From JAYFQE01 sp034927345 (GTDB taxonomy: Bacteria > Bacillota > Clostridia > Saccharofermentanales > UBA5734), in assembly GCA_034927345.1 (NCBI GenBank), contig JAYFQE010000002.1, forward strand, positions 248,001 to 312,000: a stretch of DNA of 64,000 nucleotides. The letters are read 5' to 3'. Each line of letters starts with the position of its first letter. Positions within the stretch are counted from its first letter, which is position 1. The notes below the pieces were generated by a model that saw only the letters and a program-made list of their open reading frames with translations, was not told where the DNA came from and did not search any database. Positions 51,506 to 59,897 of the stretch are shown piece by piece. Both the position numbers and the translations under genes were made by a program.

Positions 51506-52666
51506 ATGTCCGAAAAAACCAATTCAACTTTATCGGAACAATTTCCGGTTTGGTATGAACTTAAGCATGTTTGCCGGCAGACCGGCGCCCGTTTGGGCGT
51601 TGTCCATACGCCGCACGGCTCGATCCCTACGCCTGCTTTCATGCCGGTCGGCACTCAGGCTACCGTCAAAGGCATGTCGCCGGAAGAACTGAAGCTTTTG
51701 GGAGCGGGAATCATTTTATCCAATACTTATCATCTTTGGATGCGGCCGGGCTCGGATCTGATCCGGGAAGCGGGCGGACTGCACCGGTTCATGAACTGGG
51801 ACCGGGCTATCCTGACCGACAGCGGCGGCTTCCAGGTTTTCAGCCTGAGCGACTTGCGGCATATTACCGAGGAGGGTGTCGGCTTCAAGTCGCATATTGA
51901 CGGATCGAGGCACATTCTGACGCCTGAGCAATCGATTATCGTTCAAAATGATTTGGGCTCTGATATTATCATGGCCTTCGACGAATGTACGCCCTGGCCG
52001 GCCGAGCATGATTATGCTCAGCGTTCTTTGGAACGAACAACCCGCTGGCTGGAACGCTGCATCAAAACTCATGCGCGCCCGCATGACCAAGGCCTGTTTG
52101 GTATCGTTCAAGGTGGAACATACGCCGAGCTTCGCCGGCAAAGCGCACGGGAGATCACATCCTTCGATTTGCCGGGATATGCCATCGGCGGCCTCAGCGT
52201 CGGAGAACCGGGTGCCTTGATGTATGAAATGCTGGAGGAAACCGTTCCGCTGCTGCCGGCTAACCGGCCGCGTTATCTGATGGGAGTCGGCTCGCCCGAT
52301 TATCTGATCGAAGGATCGGCCCGTGGAATTGACCTCTTCGATTGTGTCCTGCCGACCCGGATCGGCCGCAACGGCACGGTACTGACCAGCCGCGGCCGCC
52401 TGATTGTGCGCGATGCCGCCTGCGCCCGTGATTTTGGGCCGCTTGATCCCGATTGTTCCTGTTATGTCTGCCAGAATTACAGTCGCGCTTATATTCGCCA
52501 TTTGATCAAAGCCGATGAGATGTTTGGCCTGCGTCTGACATCCTGGCATAATCTGCATTTCCTGCTGCACTTAATGGAAAATGTCCGTGCCGCCATCGCC
52601 GATGACCGGCTGCAAGATTTCCGTGACATTTTCTTTGAACGTTTTGGCTATACCGGCAAAATCTGA
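51506..52666 (+). CDS. tgt: Queuine/preQ1 tRNA-guanine transglycosylase
   Basis: Exchanges G34 of tRNA for preQ1, the step before QueA. 386 residues: TPHGSIPTPAFMPVGTQATVKG, LSNTYHLWMRPG, ILTDSGGFQVFSLS (catalytic Asp), VQNDLGSDIIMAFDECTPWP, GIVQGGTYAELRRQSA, YAIGGLSVGEPG, RYLMGVGSPDYLIEG, DLFDCVLPTRIGRNG. The zinc site is CSCYVC ... H near the C-terminus. I choose the ATG at 51506, ten bases after GGAG; an in-frame ATG at 51497 overlaps the queA stop but is only one base from the GGAG. Confidence 0.97.
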   Translation: MSEKTNSTLSEQFPVWYELKHVCRQTGARLGVVHTPHGSIPTPAFMPVGTQATVKGMSPEELKLLGAGIILSNTYHLWMRPGSDLIREAGGLHRFMNWDRAILTDSGGFQVFSLSDLRHITEEGVGFKSHIDGSRHILTPEQSIIVQNDLGSDIIMAFDECTPWPAEHDYAQRSLERTTRWLERCIKTHARPHDQGLFGIVQGGTYAELRRQSAREITSFDLPGYAIGGLSVGEPGALMYEMLEETVPLLPANRPRYLMGVGSPDYLIEGSARGIDLFDCVLPTRIGRNGTVLTSRGRLIVRDAACARDFGPLDPDCSCYVCQNYSRAYIRHLIKADEMFGLRLTSWHNLHFLLHLMENVRAAIADDRLQDFRDIFFERFGYTGKI

Positions 52667-52729
52667 CGGCGGATACAACCGGATACCTTCAGACGGGAAA
52701 AAACAGCGGTTTACCGCGAACAAGGCATC

Positions 52730-52759
52730 TTGCTAATCGCGCCCGTTTAATGCTATGAT
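52730..52759 (+). promoter_or_regulatory. Predicted sigma-A promoter of yajC-scfA-scfB
   Basis: TTGCTA (52730-52735), an 18-base spacer, then TATGAT (52754-52759), in the 148-base gap after tgt. The leader of about 50 bases ends in AATAGGAGG before the yajC ATG. Confidence 0.55.
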
Positions 52760-52814
52760 ATTTCATGCTGTGAAACATATTGATTAGGAATTGAAATAAT
52801 AGGAGGATAATACC

Positions 52815-53138
52815 ATGTTTTTAACCGCTTTAACCAATACTACCACCACATCAGGGGGTGGATTGGAAGCTATTTTCGGTTTGGTCATACCTTTAGCCCT
52901 GATGTTCGGTTTGATGTACTTGTTTTTAATCAGACCCCAGAAGAAGAAAGAAAAGAAACTGCGTGATCAAATCAACGCTATGGTTGTCGGCGATAATGTT
53001 GTGACCATCGGCGGGGTTGTCGGACGCATCGTCAATATCAAGGATGATGAAGTAACGATATCGACAAGCGTTGCCAATACCTTGATCACTTTTAAGAAGA
53101 GTTCAATTAATAACGTCGTCAAGCCGATTACGGATTAA
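52815..53138 (+). CDS. yajC: Preprotein translocase subunit YajC
   Basis: Accessory membrane subunit of the SecDF-YajC complex. 107 residues: a short outer N-terminus, one transmembrane helix (IFGLVIPLALMFGLMYLFLI, about residues 16-35), then RPQKKKEKKLRDQINAMVVGDNVVTIGGVVGRIVNIKDDEVTI, the usual RPQ-KK-x(n)-GD-x-V-x-T-x-GG pattern. Ribosome site AGGAGG. secD and secF do not follow; instead the SCIFF peptide gene starts 20 bases later, an arrangement common in Clostridia. Confidence 0.96.
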   Translation: MFLTALTNTTTTSGGGLEAIFGLVIPLALMFGLMYLFLIRPQKKKEKKLRDQINAMVVGDNVVTIGGVVGRIVNIKDDEVTISTSVANTLITFKKSSINNVVKPITD

Positions 53139-53158
53139 GACGGCAAACGGAGGGTATT

Positions 53159-53305
53159 ATGGAACATATTCAAACCATTCAGAAAGCCTGTCAGATCAAG
53201 CCGGTTTCCGGCAAAGCCTGCGGGGAATGCCAGACATCCTGCCAGTCGGCCTGCAAGACCAGCTGCACCGTAGCAAACCAGAAATGCGAGAAAAAGTCCA
53301 ACTAA
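53159..53305 (+). CDS. scfA: SCIFF ranthipeptide precursor
   Basis: A 48-residue peptide (ATG at 53159, ribosome site GGAGGG). It begins MEHIQTIQKACQIKP, and the core CGECQTSCQSACKTSC, then TVANQKC, is the hallmark of the 'six cysteines in forty-five' (SCIFF) family. Cysteines 21, 24, 28, 32, 36 and 43 are the six conserved ones, with the usual spacing. Cys11 in the leader is an extra seventh. The maturase ScfB, a radical-SAM enzyme encoded just downstream, forms thioether links from Cys to Thr or other residues in such peptides. The bioactive role of SCIFF peptides is still little known. Confidence 0.95.
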   Translation: MEHIQTIQKACQIKPVSGKACGECQTSCQSACKTSCTVANQKCEKKSN

Positions 53306-53377
53306 GAAGATCCGGAGCCTGCGGCGGCCGCCTGACTGCGGTTCTGCCGCTTCGGCAGTTGAATTACAGGACGCATG

Positions 53378-53411
53378 AAATAGTGAAAAGCGTTGTCTTT
53401 TCACTATTTTT
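53378..53411 (+). terminator. Intrinsic terminator/attenuator between scfA and scfB
   Basis: AAATAGTGAAAAG (53378-53390) pairs perfectly with CTTTTCACTATTT (53397-53409) around a six-base loop, running into TTTTT (53407-53411). It lies 24 bases before the scfB start. It probably stops most transcripts after the precursor, so that peptide is made in excess over the enzyme. Confidence 0.85.
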
Positions 53412-53434
53412 GCGAATTGCGCCAGGAGGCTTAC

Positions 53435-54850
53435 TTGCTTCATCTTTTCACACTTAACCATACTCATTTAGCATTTGATACAGAAAGTTATGCGCTGCAT
53501 ATACCGGATGATCTTTCGTTCCGGGTTTTATCCGCTTATGTTGAAGCCGGCGGATGTAAACCGGATCAAGTCATCTTGAACCGTTTGGAACAGGAATTGG
53601 GCGGTGAAACCCAGGCTTGTATCCGGGAAATCGATACTTTAATCGCCGGCGGAGCACTATTTACCCCCGGAGAAACGGTATCACCGGAGCTTCTTTATCC
53701 GGACCAGCCCCGCATCAAATCCATGTGCCTGCATCTTTGCCATGACTGCAATATGCGCTGTCGTTATTGCTTTGCCGGCACCGGCGACTTTGGCACTGGA
53801 AAGCGGAGTATGCTCGATTACGAGACCGGCTGCCAGGCCGTGGAATTTTTGCTGGCGGCTTCAGGCGGCCGACACAATCTGGACATCGATTTTTTCGGCG
53901 GCGAACCGCTGATGAACTGGCCGGTTGTCGAGGCTTTGACGGCTTATTGTGAACGGCGGGCCGGCGAAACCGGGAAAAATATCCGTCTGACCATAACGAC
54001 CAACGCCTTGTTGCTTGATGAGGCAAAAACGGCTTTTATTAACCAGCATTTTAAAAATTGTGTGCTCAGTATCGACGGCCGGCAGGATGTGCATGACTTT
54101 ATGCGGCCGGATGCCGGCGGACACGGCACTTACAAACGGGTGGCGGATCATATCCGATCATTTGTCGCCGCCCGGGGGGAACGTGAATATTACCTGCGGG
54201 GCACTTTTACGCATCACAATCTGGATTTTTCCGCCGATGTCCTGCATCTGGCCAGCCTGGGAAGTCAGGTTTCGGTTGAACCGGTTGTGGCGCCGCCAGG
54301 CTGCGGCTATGAAATCAGGCCGGAAGATCTGCCGGCCATCGAACGGGAATATGAGAAGCTGGCTCAAGCCATGTTGGCTGCGGACAGCCGTGATGAACCG
54401 TTTAACTTTTTCCATTTCATGATCGATCTTGAGCAAGGGCCGTGCGCATACAAGCGTCTGAAAGGCTGCGGCGTCGGATTGGAGTACTGCGCGGTGACAC
54501 CGGATGGCGAAATCTATCCCTGCCATCAGTTTGTCGGCTTGCCGCAATTCCTTATGGGCCATGTCCAGGATCAGCCGGTCCGGCTGGATGCGGCGGTCCA
54601 GGAGCAATTCCGCCATTTGCTGGTGCCGGACAAACCGGAATGCCAGACCTGCTGGGCCCGCTATTTTTGCAGCGGCGGTTGTGCCGCGAACGCTTATCAC
54701 GCGTCAGGTTCAGTAAACGGACAGTATGAAATGGGCTGCCGGATGCAAAAAAAACGTCTGGAGTGCGCTTTATGGCTGATGAGCCAACGTCGGCTGCAAA
54801 CTCAGGAAAACCGGCTTCAGGAAACCGGGCCGGTTGCAGAATCGGATTAA
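53435..54850 (+). CDS. scfB: SCIFF radical-SAM maturase (thioether bond-forming)
   Basis: A 471-residue radical-SAM/SPASM enzyme that modifies the SCIFF peptide encoded upstream. An N-terminal RRE-like winged-helix region (about residues 1-85, HLAFDTESYALHIPDDLS) precedes the [4Fe-4S]-SAM motif CHDCNMRCRYCFA (CxxxCxxC) near residue 95, then DIDFFGGEPLMNWPVVE. The C-terminal SPASM domain binds two auxiliary clusters with CAVTPDGEIYPCHQFVG ... CQTCWARYFCSGGCAANAY ... CRMQKKRLECALWL. I use the TTG start at 53435, five bases after AGGAGG, giving LHLFTLNH, as expected for the family; the longer frame begins inside the terminator. Confidence 0.95.
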   Translation: MLHLFTLNHTHLAFDTESYALHIPDDLSFRVLSAYVEAGGCKPDQVILNRLEQELGGETQACIREIDTLIAGGALFTPGETVSPELLYPDQPRIKSMCLHLCHDCNMRCRYCFAGTGDFGTGKRSMLDYETGCQAVEFLLAASGGRHNLDIDFFGGEPLMNWPVVEALTAYCERRAGETGKNIRLTITTNALLLDEAKTAFINQHFKNCVLSIDGRQDVHDFMRPDAGGHGTYKRVADHIRSFVAARGEREYYLRGTFTHHNLDFSADVLHLASLGSQVSVEPVVAPPGCGYEIRPEDLPAIEREYEKLAQAMLAADSRDEPFNFFHFMIDLEQGPCAYKRLKGCGVGLEYCAVTPDGEIYPCHQFVGLPQFLMGHVQDQPVRLDAAVQEQFRHLLVPDKPECQTCWARYFCSGGCAANAYHASGSVNGQYEMGCRMQKKRLECALWLMSQRRLQTQENRLQETGPVAESD

Positions 54851-54870
54851 CCGGAAAGGGATGACCGAGG

Positions 54871-55374
54871 ATGATTTATGAATACGCCGGATATAAGCCG
54901 GTGATTGGGGAATCGGTTTTTATTGCCGGTTCGGCTGATGTCATCGGCGATGTTTCCATCGGCGATGAGTCTTCCGTCTGGTTTGGAACCGTCGTCAGGG
55001 CTGATGAAGGTCCTGTCCGGATCGGCAGTCGAACTAATATTCAGGATAATGCGACGATCCATGATCGGGTGACGATCGGAAATGGCGTAACAATCGGCCA
55101 TAATGCCGTCGTTCATGCTTGTACGGTCGAGGATGATGTTCTGATCGGCATGGGCGCCGTGATTCTGGACAGCGCGTTAATCGGAGCGGGCAGCATAATC
55201 GCTGCCGGCGCTGTCGTGAAGTCCGGTACGATTGTTCCGCCGCGCACCTTGTTCGCCGGCAACCCGGCGGTTCAAAAAAAAGATCTGCCCGAAGAAACGA
55301 TCCGGCATAATCAGGCACACGCTGCCCATTATGCCCATCTGGCAGCCGAGTATAGCGCTGCTCAGAAAAAGTAA
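54871..55374 (+). CDS. Gamma-carbonic-anhydrase-like hexapeptide-repeat protein
   Basis: A 167-residue left-handed beta-helix protein of the YrdA/PaaY-like gamma carbonic anhydrase family. Hexapeptide repeats run through most of the length (V-I-G-D-V-S-I-G-D, V-T-I-G-N-G-V-T-I-G-H, V-L-I-G-M-G). Metal-site histidines are seen in DNATIHDRVTIG and TIGHNAVVHACTV, and the typical GNPAV block is in TLFAGNPAVQKKDL. A C-terminal helix with several His follows (HNQAHAAHYAHLA). It may bind zinc or another metal; true CO2-hydration activity is not certain in this group. It starts 20 bases after scfB. Confidence 0.9.
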   Translation: MIYEYAGYKPVIGESVFIAGSADVIGDVSIGDESSVWFGTVVRADEGPVRIGSRTNIQDNATIHDRVTIGNGVTIGHNAVVHACTVEDDVLIGMGAVILDSALIGAGSIIAAGAVVKSGTIVPPRTLFAGNPAVQKKDLPEETIRHNQAHAAHYAHLAAEYSAAQKK

Positions 55375-55390
55375 CGGAGATGATAAGCTG

Positions 55391-56056
55391 ATGAGCGTTT
55401 TATCGATTAAAGATGTTCTGAAAGATTCAGAAGTAAAATTGCTGCTGGAAGCGTCAGCTCTGCAGATGACAACCCTGGGCTATACAGAACATTCATTTCG
55501 TCATTGCCGGTTGGTTTCCAACAAATGCGGCGATATTCTGACTCATTTGAAATATGAGGACCGGGTGATCGAATTGGGCCGGATCGCCGGTTATCTCCAC
55601 GATATCGGCAATGCGGTCAACCGGACCAATCATGCCCAGACGGGAGCCGTGCTGGCTTATGATTTCCTCCGTCGCCACGATATGCCTTGTGATGAAGCCA
55701 TTACCATCATGATGGCCATTGCCAATCATGATGAAGAAGTCGGAATACCTGTCAACCCGGTAGCGGCAGCGTTGATCCTGTCAGACAAAGCCGATGTTCA
55801 TCGTTCCCGGGTAACCAACCGGGATCACAGTACTTTTGACATTCACGACCGCGTCAATTATGCCGCGACGCTTTCAACCTTAACGATTGATGCCGAAGCG
55901 AAAACAGCGCTTCTTAATATCGAGATCGACACACATATCAGCGCGGTTATGGATTATTTTGAGATCTTCCTGATTCGTATGAAGATGTGCCGGAAAGCGG
56001 CGGCTTTCCTTGGCTTGAGCTTCCAGCTGTTTATCAACGGCAACCAATTGCTTTAA
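55391..56056 (+). CDS. HD-domain phosphohydrolase-like protein
   Basis: A 221-residue HD superfamily protein. Metal ligands: HSFRHC (first His), GYLHDIGN (the HD pair, about residues 72-79), and NHDEEVG with further His/Asp. A later DKADVHRSRV suggests the usual second Asp. Substrate (nucleotide, or cyclic or linear signalling nucleotide) is unknown. The ATG at 55391 has GGAG upstream; the longer frame from 55232 lies within the carbonic-anhydrase gene and is rejected. The C-terminal 40 residues are hydrophobic/aromatic and may pack on the HD core. Confidence 0.85.
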   Translation: MSVLSIKDVLKDSEVKLLLEASALQMTTLGYTEHSFRHCRLVSNKCGDILTHLKYEDRVIELGRIAGYLHDIGNAVNRTNHAQTGAVLAYDFLRRHDMPCDEAITIMMAIANHDEEVGIPVNPVAAALILSDKADVHRSRVTNRDHSTFDIHDRVNYAATLSTLTIDAEAKTALLNIEIDTHISAVMDYFEIFLIRMKMCRKAAAFLGLSFQLFINGNQLL

Positions 56057-56176
56057 GCCTGTCTACTCTTTGATTTTCCGCATTTCGGCTTCGGGAGCGG
56101 CATGATCTGGCGACCGGCTTGTTAAAAAACGCGAAATCATGTTATTTTTGCTTTTATTTTCAAGTTGAAGCAGGAT

Positions 56177-56205
56177 TTGACTGTTTTTTGTCGAATATTG
56201 AGAAT
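56177..56205 (+). promoter_or_regulatory. Predicted promoter of dnaG
   Basis: TTGACT (56177-56182), a 17-base spacer, then GAGAAT (56200-56205). A start near 56212 would lie after all in-frame TTG codons (56165, 56177, 56198), leaving only the AUC or AUA codons at 56246 or 56258 as possible dnaG starts. Confidence 0.45.
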
Positions 56206-56245
56206 AGAGCATCATTTTTGTTTTGCAGAGAAAGAGGCGGGTCGG

Positions 56246-58081
56246 ATCAACAACAGGATACCGGAACAAGTTATCGAAGAAATAAAGACACGCAGCGAGC
56301 TGGTTGCGGTCGTAGAGCAGTATGTCCATCTGGACAAACGCAGCGGCAGCAACTTTTTTGGCTTGTGCCCTTTTCACAGTGAGGATACGCCTTCTTTTAG
56401 TGTTTCGCCGGCCAAACAAATTTATTACTGTTTTGGGTGCCATAAAGGCGGCGATGTTATTCACTTTATTATGGATATCGAAAAATGCTCGTATATCCAG
56501 GCTATTCAGATTCTGGCCGAGCGATCGGGCGTTTCTCTGCCGGAGCCGGATGACGAGGGTTATCGCCAACGCAGCGAAATGAATAAAAATCTCCAGAATA
56601 TTTGTCTGGAAGCCGCGCGATTTTTCTACCGCAATCTGATCGGCGATGCCGGAAAACCGGCTCAGGCCTATTTGTTGAAACGCGCTTTGACCAAGGCGAC
56701 TTGCCGGCGTTTCGGGTTGGGTTATGCCGTTGATGAATGGGATGCTTTATACCGCCATTTAACGGCGCTCGGCTATACCGATCAGGAATTGCTCCTCAAG
56801 TCCGGTTTGTTTCGCCGCGGCAAATCCGGCGGTTTATATGATTTATTCCGGCATCGCCTGATGTTTCCGATTTTTGACGTCATGGGCCGGGTGGTTGCTT
56901 TCGGCGGCCGCGTTCTGGACGATGGACTGCCCAAGTATATCAATTCGCCTGAAACGCCGATTTATACGAAAGGGCGCCATTTGTACGCGCTTAATCTGGC
57001 TAAAAGCAGCCACCAAAAACATCTGGTCATTGTCGAAGGCTATATGGACGCCATCGCCATGCACCAGGCCGGCGTCGACCAGACTGTCGCTTCGTTGGGT
57101 ACGGCGCTGACGGAAAATCAGGCTCAGCTGCTGCGCAAGTATACGGAGGATGTTATTGTCGCTTATGATGCAGATGCGGCCGGTCAGGCGGCAATTTTGC
57201 GAAGCCTTGACATTTTGCGCCAGAAGGGCTTGAAAGTAACGATCCTCATGATCCCCGACGGCAAAGATCCGGATGAATATATCCGGCGCAACGGATCGGA
57301 ACGCTTTCACGCCTTGCTGGAGAAAGCGCTGCCGCTTTTGGACTATAAACTTTTAACCATCAGACTGGCGCATACGGAAGGTCAGAACCTGGATATTCTG
57401 GCTTACCAGGAAGATGCCTGCCGGTTATTGGCCCATGAAGAAAATGCGATTGTCCGCGAGTTATATGGCAAACGTTTATCGGAAGAACTGCATATGACGC
57501 CGGATACCGTCATGCGGGAGATCGAGCGGCGATACCGGCAGCCGGACAGCGAACCGGCCGCGGATCTTGTGCGCCGGAAAACGCCGGCGGTCAGTCTGCC
57601 GGCAGAAGGCTCGGCGGAAAGCCAGGATTCGACGGTCAGCCGCGAAGAAGTCTATCTGATTGGTTTGATGGCGGCCGATCCGGCGATTTACGGACAGCTG
57701 AAGCCGGCCGTTGAAGATTTTTCGCCGGGTGTCATGCAAGAATTTGCCGGCCGTGTTTTAAGCCGGGCTGAAGAACAGAAGCTGGATGCTTCCGCTCTGG
57801 TTGAGCTGAGCGGCGATCTGGTAGTACGGCGGCAGCCGCTGCATGAGCTGATGGTCCGGGTCAGCATGCGTCTGGAAGACACGTTTGGCCGGCAGGATCT
57901 GCTGAAGGCGGCAGCCGAACAACTATGGCGGCAAAGAAGGAAGCGCCTGCTCGATCAGAAGAATCAACTGCCGCGACTGATCGAAACAGCGGAGACGGAA
58001 GCGGAAAAAGAACGTTTACGGCAAAAACTGCGGGAGCTTGATCTGGAATTGACCCAGAAGTTCAAGCAATTTACCGGTTAA
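56246..58081 (+). CDS. dnaG: DNA primase DnaG (start codon non-standard)
   Basis: Makes RNA primers for replication. The N-terminal CHC2 zinc domain includes CPFHSEDTPSFSVSPAKQI then YYCFGCHKGGD. The Toprim domain has LVIVEGYMDAIAMHQAG and VIVAYDADAAGQAA, and the C-terminal DnaB-binding part is helical (about residues 440-611). The expected family start is RIPEQVIEEI. No ATG, GTG or TTG occurs in frame between 56198 and that motif. An AGAGG (56233-56237) lies eight bases before an ATC at 56246, which would give 611 residues beginning (M)NNRIPEQ. In-frame TTGs at 56165, 56177 and 56198 have no ribosome site. I therefore report the ATC, with the start itself uncertain. First gene of the dnaG-rpoD block. 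Confidence 0.93.
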   Translation: MNNRIPEQVIEEIKTRSELVAVVEQYVHLDKRSGSNFFGLCPFHSEDTPSFSVSPAKQIYYCFGCHKGGDVIHFIMDIEKCSYIQAIQILAERSGVSLPEPDDEGYRQRSEMNKNLQNICLEAARFFYRNLIGDAGKPAQAYLLKRALTKATCRRFGLGYAVDEWDALYRHLTALGYTDQELLLKSGLFRRGKSGGLYDLFRHRLMFPIFDVMGRVVAFGGRVLDDGLPKYINSPETPIYTKGRHLYALNLAKSSHQKHLVIVEGYMDAIAMHQAGVDQTVASLGTALTENQAQLLRKYTEDVIVAYDADAAGQAAILRSLDILRQKGLKVTILMIPDGKDPDEYIRRNGSERFHALLEKALPLLDYKLLTIRLAHTEGQNLDILAYQEDACRLLAHEENAIVRELYGKRLSEELHMTPDTVMREIERRYRQPDSEPAADLVRRKTPAVSLPAEGSAESQDSTVSREEVYLIGLMAADPAIYGQLKPAVEDFSPGVMQEFAGRVLSRAEEQKLDASALVELSGDLVVRRQPLHELMVRVSMRLEDTFGRQDLLKAAAEQLWRQRRKRLLDQKNQLPRLIETAETEAEKERLRQKLRELDLELTQKFKQFTG

Positions 58082-58104
58082 TCATATTGGTATCAATTTA
58101 TGGA

Positions 58105-58113
58105 TGATATAAA
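58105..58113 (+). promoter_or_regulatory. Extended -10 promoter upstream of rpoD
   Basis: TGATATAAA (TG at 58105-58106, TATAAA at 58108-58113), with TTGGTA 15 bases upstream of the hexamer. A start near 58120 gives a short leader ending in AAAGGAG. It lets rpoD be expressed apart from dnaG. Confidence 0.5.
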
Positions 58114-58141
58114 AGTTTCTCATTAATGAAAGGAGAAAAAT

Positions 58142-59212
58142 ATGGCAACAGAAAAAAAGACCGGCCTGCTCAGCGAACTGGTCAGCAAGGCCAGAGCCGC
58201 AAATAACCAGATTTCCTACAAGGATGTCATGAGCGCCATCGAGTCGTCGGATATCGATCTCGAACAAGCCGAAAAAGTATTAGACCGCTTGGAGGCTATG
58301 GGTATTGAGGTCATACCGGATAATGTCGTCGAAGAAGATGTCCCGGTCGAGTCAGATATCGACTTAAACAATATCGAGGGCGTCGGCGTTGACGATCCAG
58401 TCCGGATGTATCTGAAGGAAATCGGCAAGGTCCCTCTTTTGACAGGTGATGAAGAAAAAGAATTGGCCCAGCGGATGCAGCAGGGCGATGAGGAAGCCAA
58501 ACACCGTCTTTGTGAAGCCAACCTGCGTCTGGTTGTCAGCATCGCCAAACGTTATGTCGGCCGCGGCATGCAGTTTCTGGACCTGATCCAGGAAGGCAAT
58601 CTGGGTCTGATCAAAGCTGTCGACAAGTTCGACTACACCAAAGGGTACAAATTCAGCACCTATGCCACCTGGTGGATTCGCCAGGCCATAACCCGGGCCA
58701 TCGCCGATCAGGCGCGGACCATCCGTATTCCGGTGCATATGGTGGAGACCATTAATAAATTGATCCGGGTACAGCGCCAGTTGATCCAGGAGTTGGGCCG
58801 TGAGCCGGAAGCCGAGGAAATGGCCCAGGAAATGGGTATGACCGTGGAAAAGGTCCGCGAAATCATGAAGATTTCCCAGGAACCGGTTTCACTGGAAAAG
58901 CCGATCGGCGAAGAGGAAGACAGCCACCTCGGCGATTTCATTCCCGATGACGACGCGCCGTCGCCGGCCGACCAGGCGGCTTTCACCTTGTTGAAAGAGC
59001 AGCTGCTGGAAGTTCTGAAAGGCTTAACACCGCGTGAAGAAAAAGTTCTGCGCCTGCGTTTCGGTCTGGACGACGGCCGGACCCGCACGCTGGAAGAAGT
59101 TGGCAAGGAATTTAACGTGACCCGCGAACGGATTCGTCAGATTGAAGCCAAGGCGCTGCGGAAAATGCGTCATCCCAGCCGCAGTAAAAAACTGAAGGAT
59201 TATCTGGACTAA
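58142..59212 (+). CDS. rpoD: Primary RNA polymerase sigma factor (sigma-A)
   Basis: 356-residue housekeeping sigma factor. A short region 1.1 is followed by region 1.2 with DDPVRMYLKEIGKVPLLT. Region 2 includes ANLRLVVSIAKRYVGRGMQFLDLIQEGNLGL and DKFDYTKGYKFSTYATWWIR (-10 recognition and melting). Region 3 has RTIRIPVHMVETINKL and region 4 has LTPREEKVLRLRFGLDDG, then TRERIRQIEAKALRKMRHP (-35 binding). Length is typical of clostridial SigA. Ribosome site AAAGGAG. Confidence 0.98.
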   Translation: MATEKKTGLLSELVSKARAANNQISYKDVMSAIESSDIDLEQAEKVLDRLEAMGIEVIPDNVVEEDVPVESDIDLNNIEGVGVDDPVRMYLKEIGKVPLLTGDEEKELAQRMQQGDEEAKHRLCEANLRLVVSIAKRYVGRGMQFLDLIQEGNLGLIKAVDKFDYTKGYKFSTYATWWIRQAITRAIADQARTIRIPVHMVETINKLIRVQRQLIQELGREPEAEEMAQEMGMTVEKVREIMKISQEPVSLEKPIGEEEDSHLGDFIPDDDAPSPADQAAFTLLKEQLLEVLKGLTPREEKVLRLRFGLDDGRTRTLEEVGKEFNVTRERIRQIEAKALRKMRHPSRSKKLKDYLD

Positions 59213-59216
59213 AGAC

Positions 59217-59897
59217 ATGCCGATGCGCTCCGACATTCCGATGACAGCGGTTTTGTCCCCGCGGCTGAAGGCGGCGGCGGATCTGGTGCCGGCATGTGAA
59301 TGCGTGTTTGACATTGGTACAGATCATGCCTGGCTGCCTATATGGCTGGTTCAGAACGGCCGCTGCCGCAGAGCTGTTGCGGCCGACTTGCGGACAGGCC
59401 CGCTGGAACGGGCTGCCCGTCATATCCATGATGCCGATCTGGACGAGCAAATCGAAGTTGCTCAGACCGACGGCCTTCAAGGCCTTGATTGCGGCAGTTC
59501 GGATGTGATTGTCCTGGCCGGTTTGGGCGGCAATGAAATCATGCGTATCCTGGAAAACCGAAACCCGGCCTGCCGGTCTCTGATCCTGCAGCCGATGAAA
59601 TCCTTGCCGGAATTACGCGGCTGGCTTTATGGCCAGGGTTACAGAATCGAACGGGAATCCTTGCCATATGATCGCGGACGTTATTATCCGGTCATGTCCT
59701 GTGTCTATACGGGACAAAAAGAAGACCTTGCGTTGCTGGAAGCATGGGCCGGCCCGGTTTTACTGGCCGAACGGCCGCCGTCGCTGCAGCCGTATTTGCG
59801 TCTGCTTCAACTGCGTCTGTTGCGTCACGGCCGCCATAATCCGGACTTTTTAACGGTAGCCCGGCAAATCGGGCGCCTTTTGGAGGATCAGATATGA
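59217..59897 (+). CDS. trmK: tRNA (adenine(22)-N1)-methyltransferase TrmK
   Basis: A 226-residue SAM-dependent methyltransferase that makes m1A22 in tRNA. The SAM-binding motif is CVFDIGTDHAWLPIWLVQNG (about residues 29-48), followed by RAVAADLRTGPLERA, and the family LAGLGGNEIMRIL (catalytic region) and ILQPMKSLPELRGWLYGQGY. It starts four bases after rpoD without a clear ribosome site; ATG codons at 59217, 59223 and 59241 are all in frame. Translation is probably coupled to rpoD. Its stop overlaps the start of the NIF3 gene (ATGA). rpoD-trmK-NIF3 is the usual Bacillota order. Confidence 0.95.
   Translation: MPMRSDIPMTAVLSPRLKAAADLVPACECVFDIGTDHAWLPIWLVQNGRCRRAVAADLRTGPLERAARHIHDADLDEQIEVAQTDGLQGLDCGSSDVIVLAGLGGNEIMRILENRNPACRSLILQPMKSLPELRGWLYGQGYRIERESLPYDRGRYYPVMSCVYTGQKEDLALLEAWAGPVLLAERPPSLQPYLRLLQLRLLRHGRHNPDFLTVARQIGRLLEDQI

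Noticed and set aside
53135..53467. 110-residue reading frame on the minus strand over scfA
   Set aside because: It is antisense to the SCIFF peptide gene and its terminator; no ribosome site or family features.
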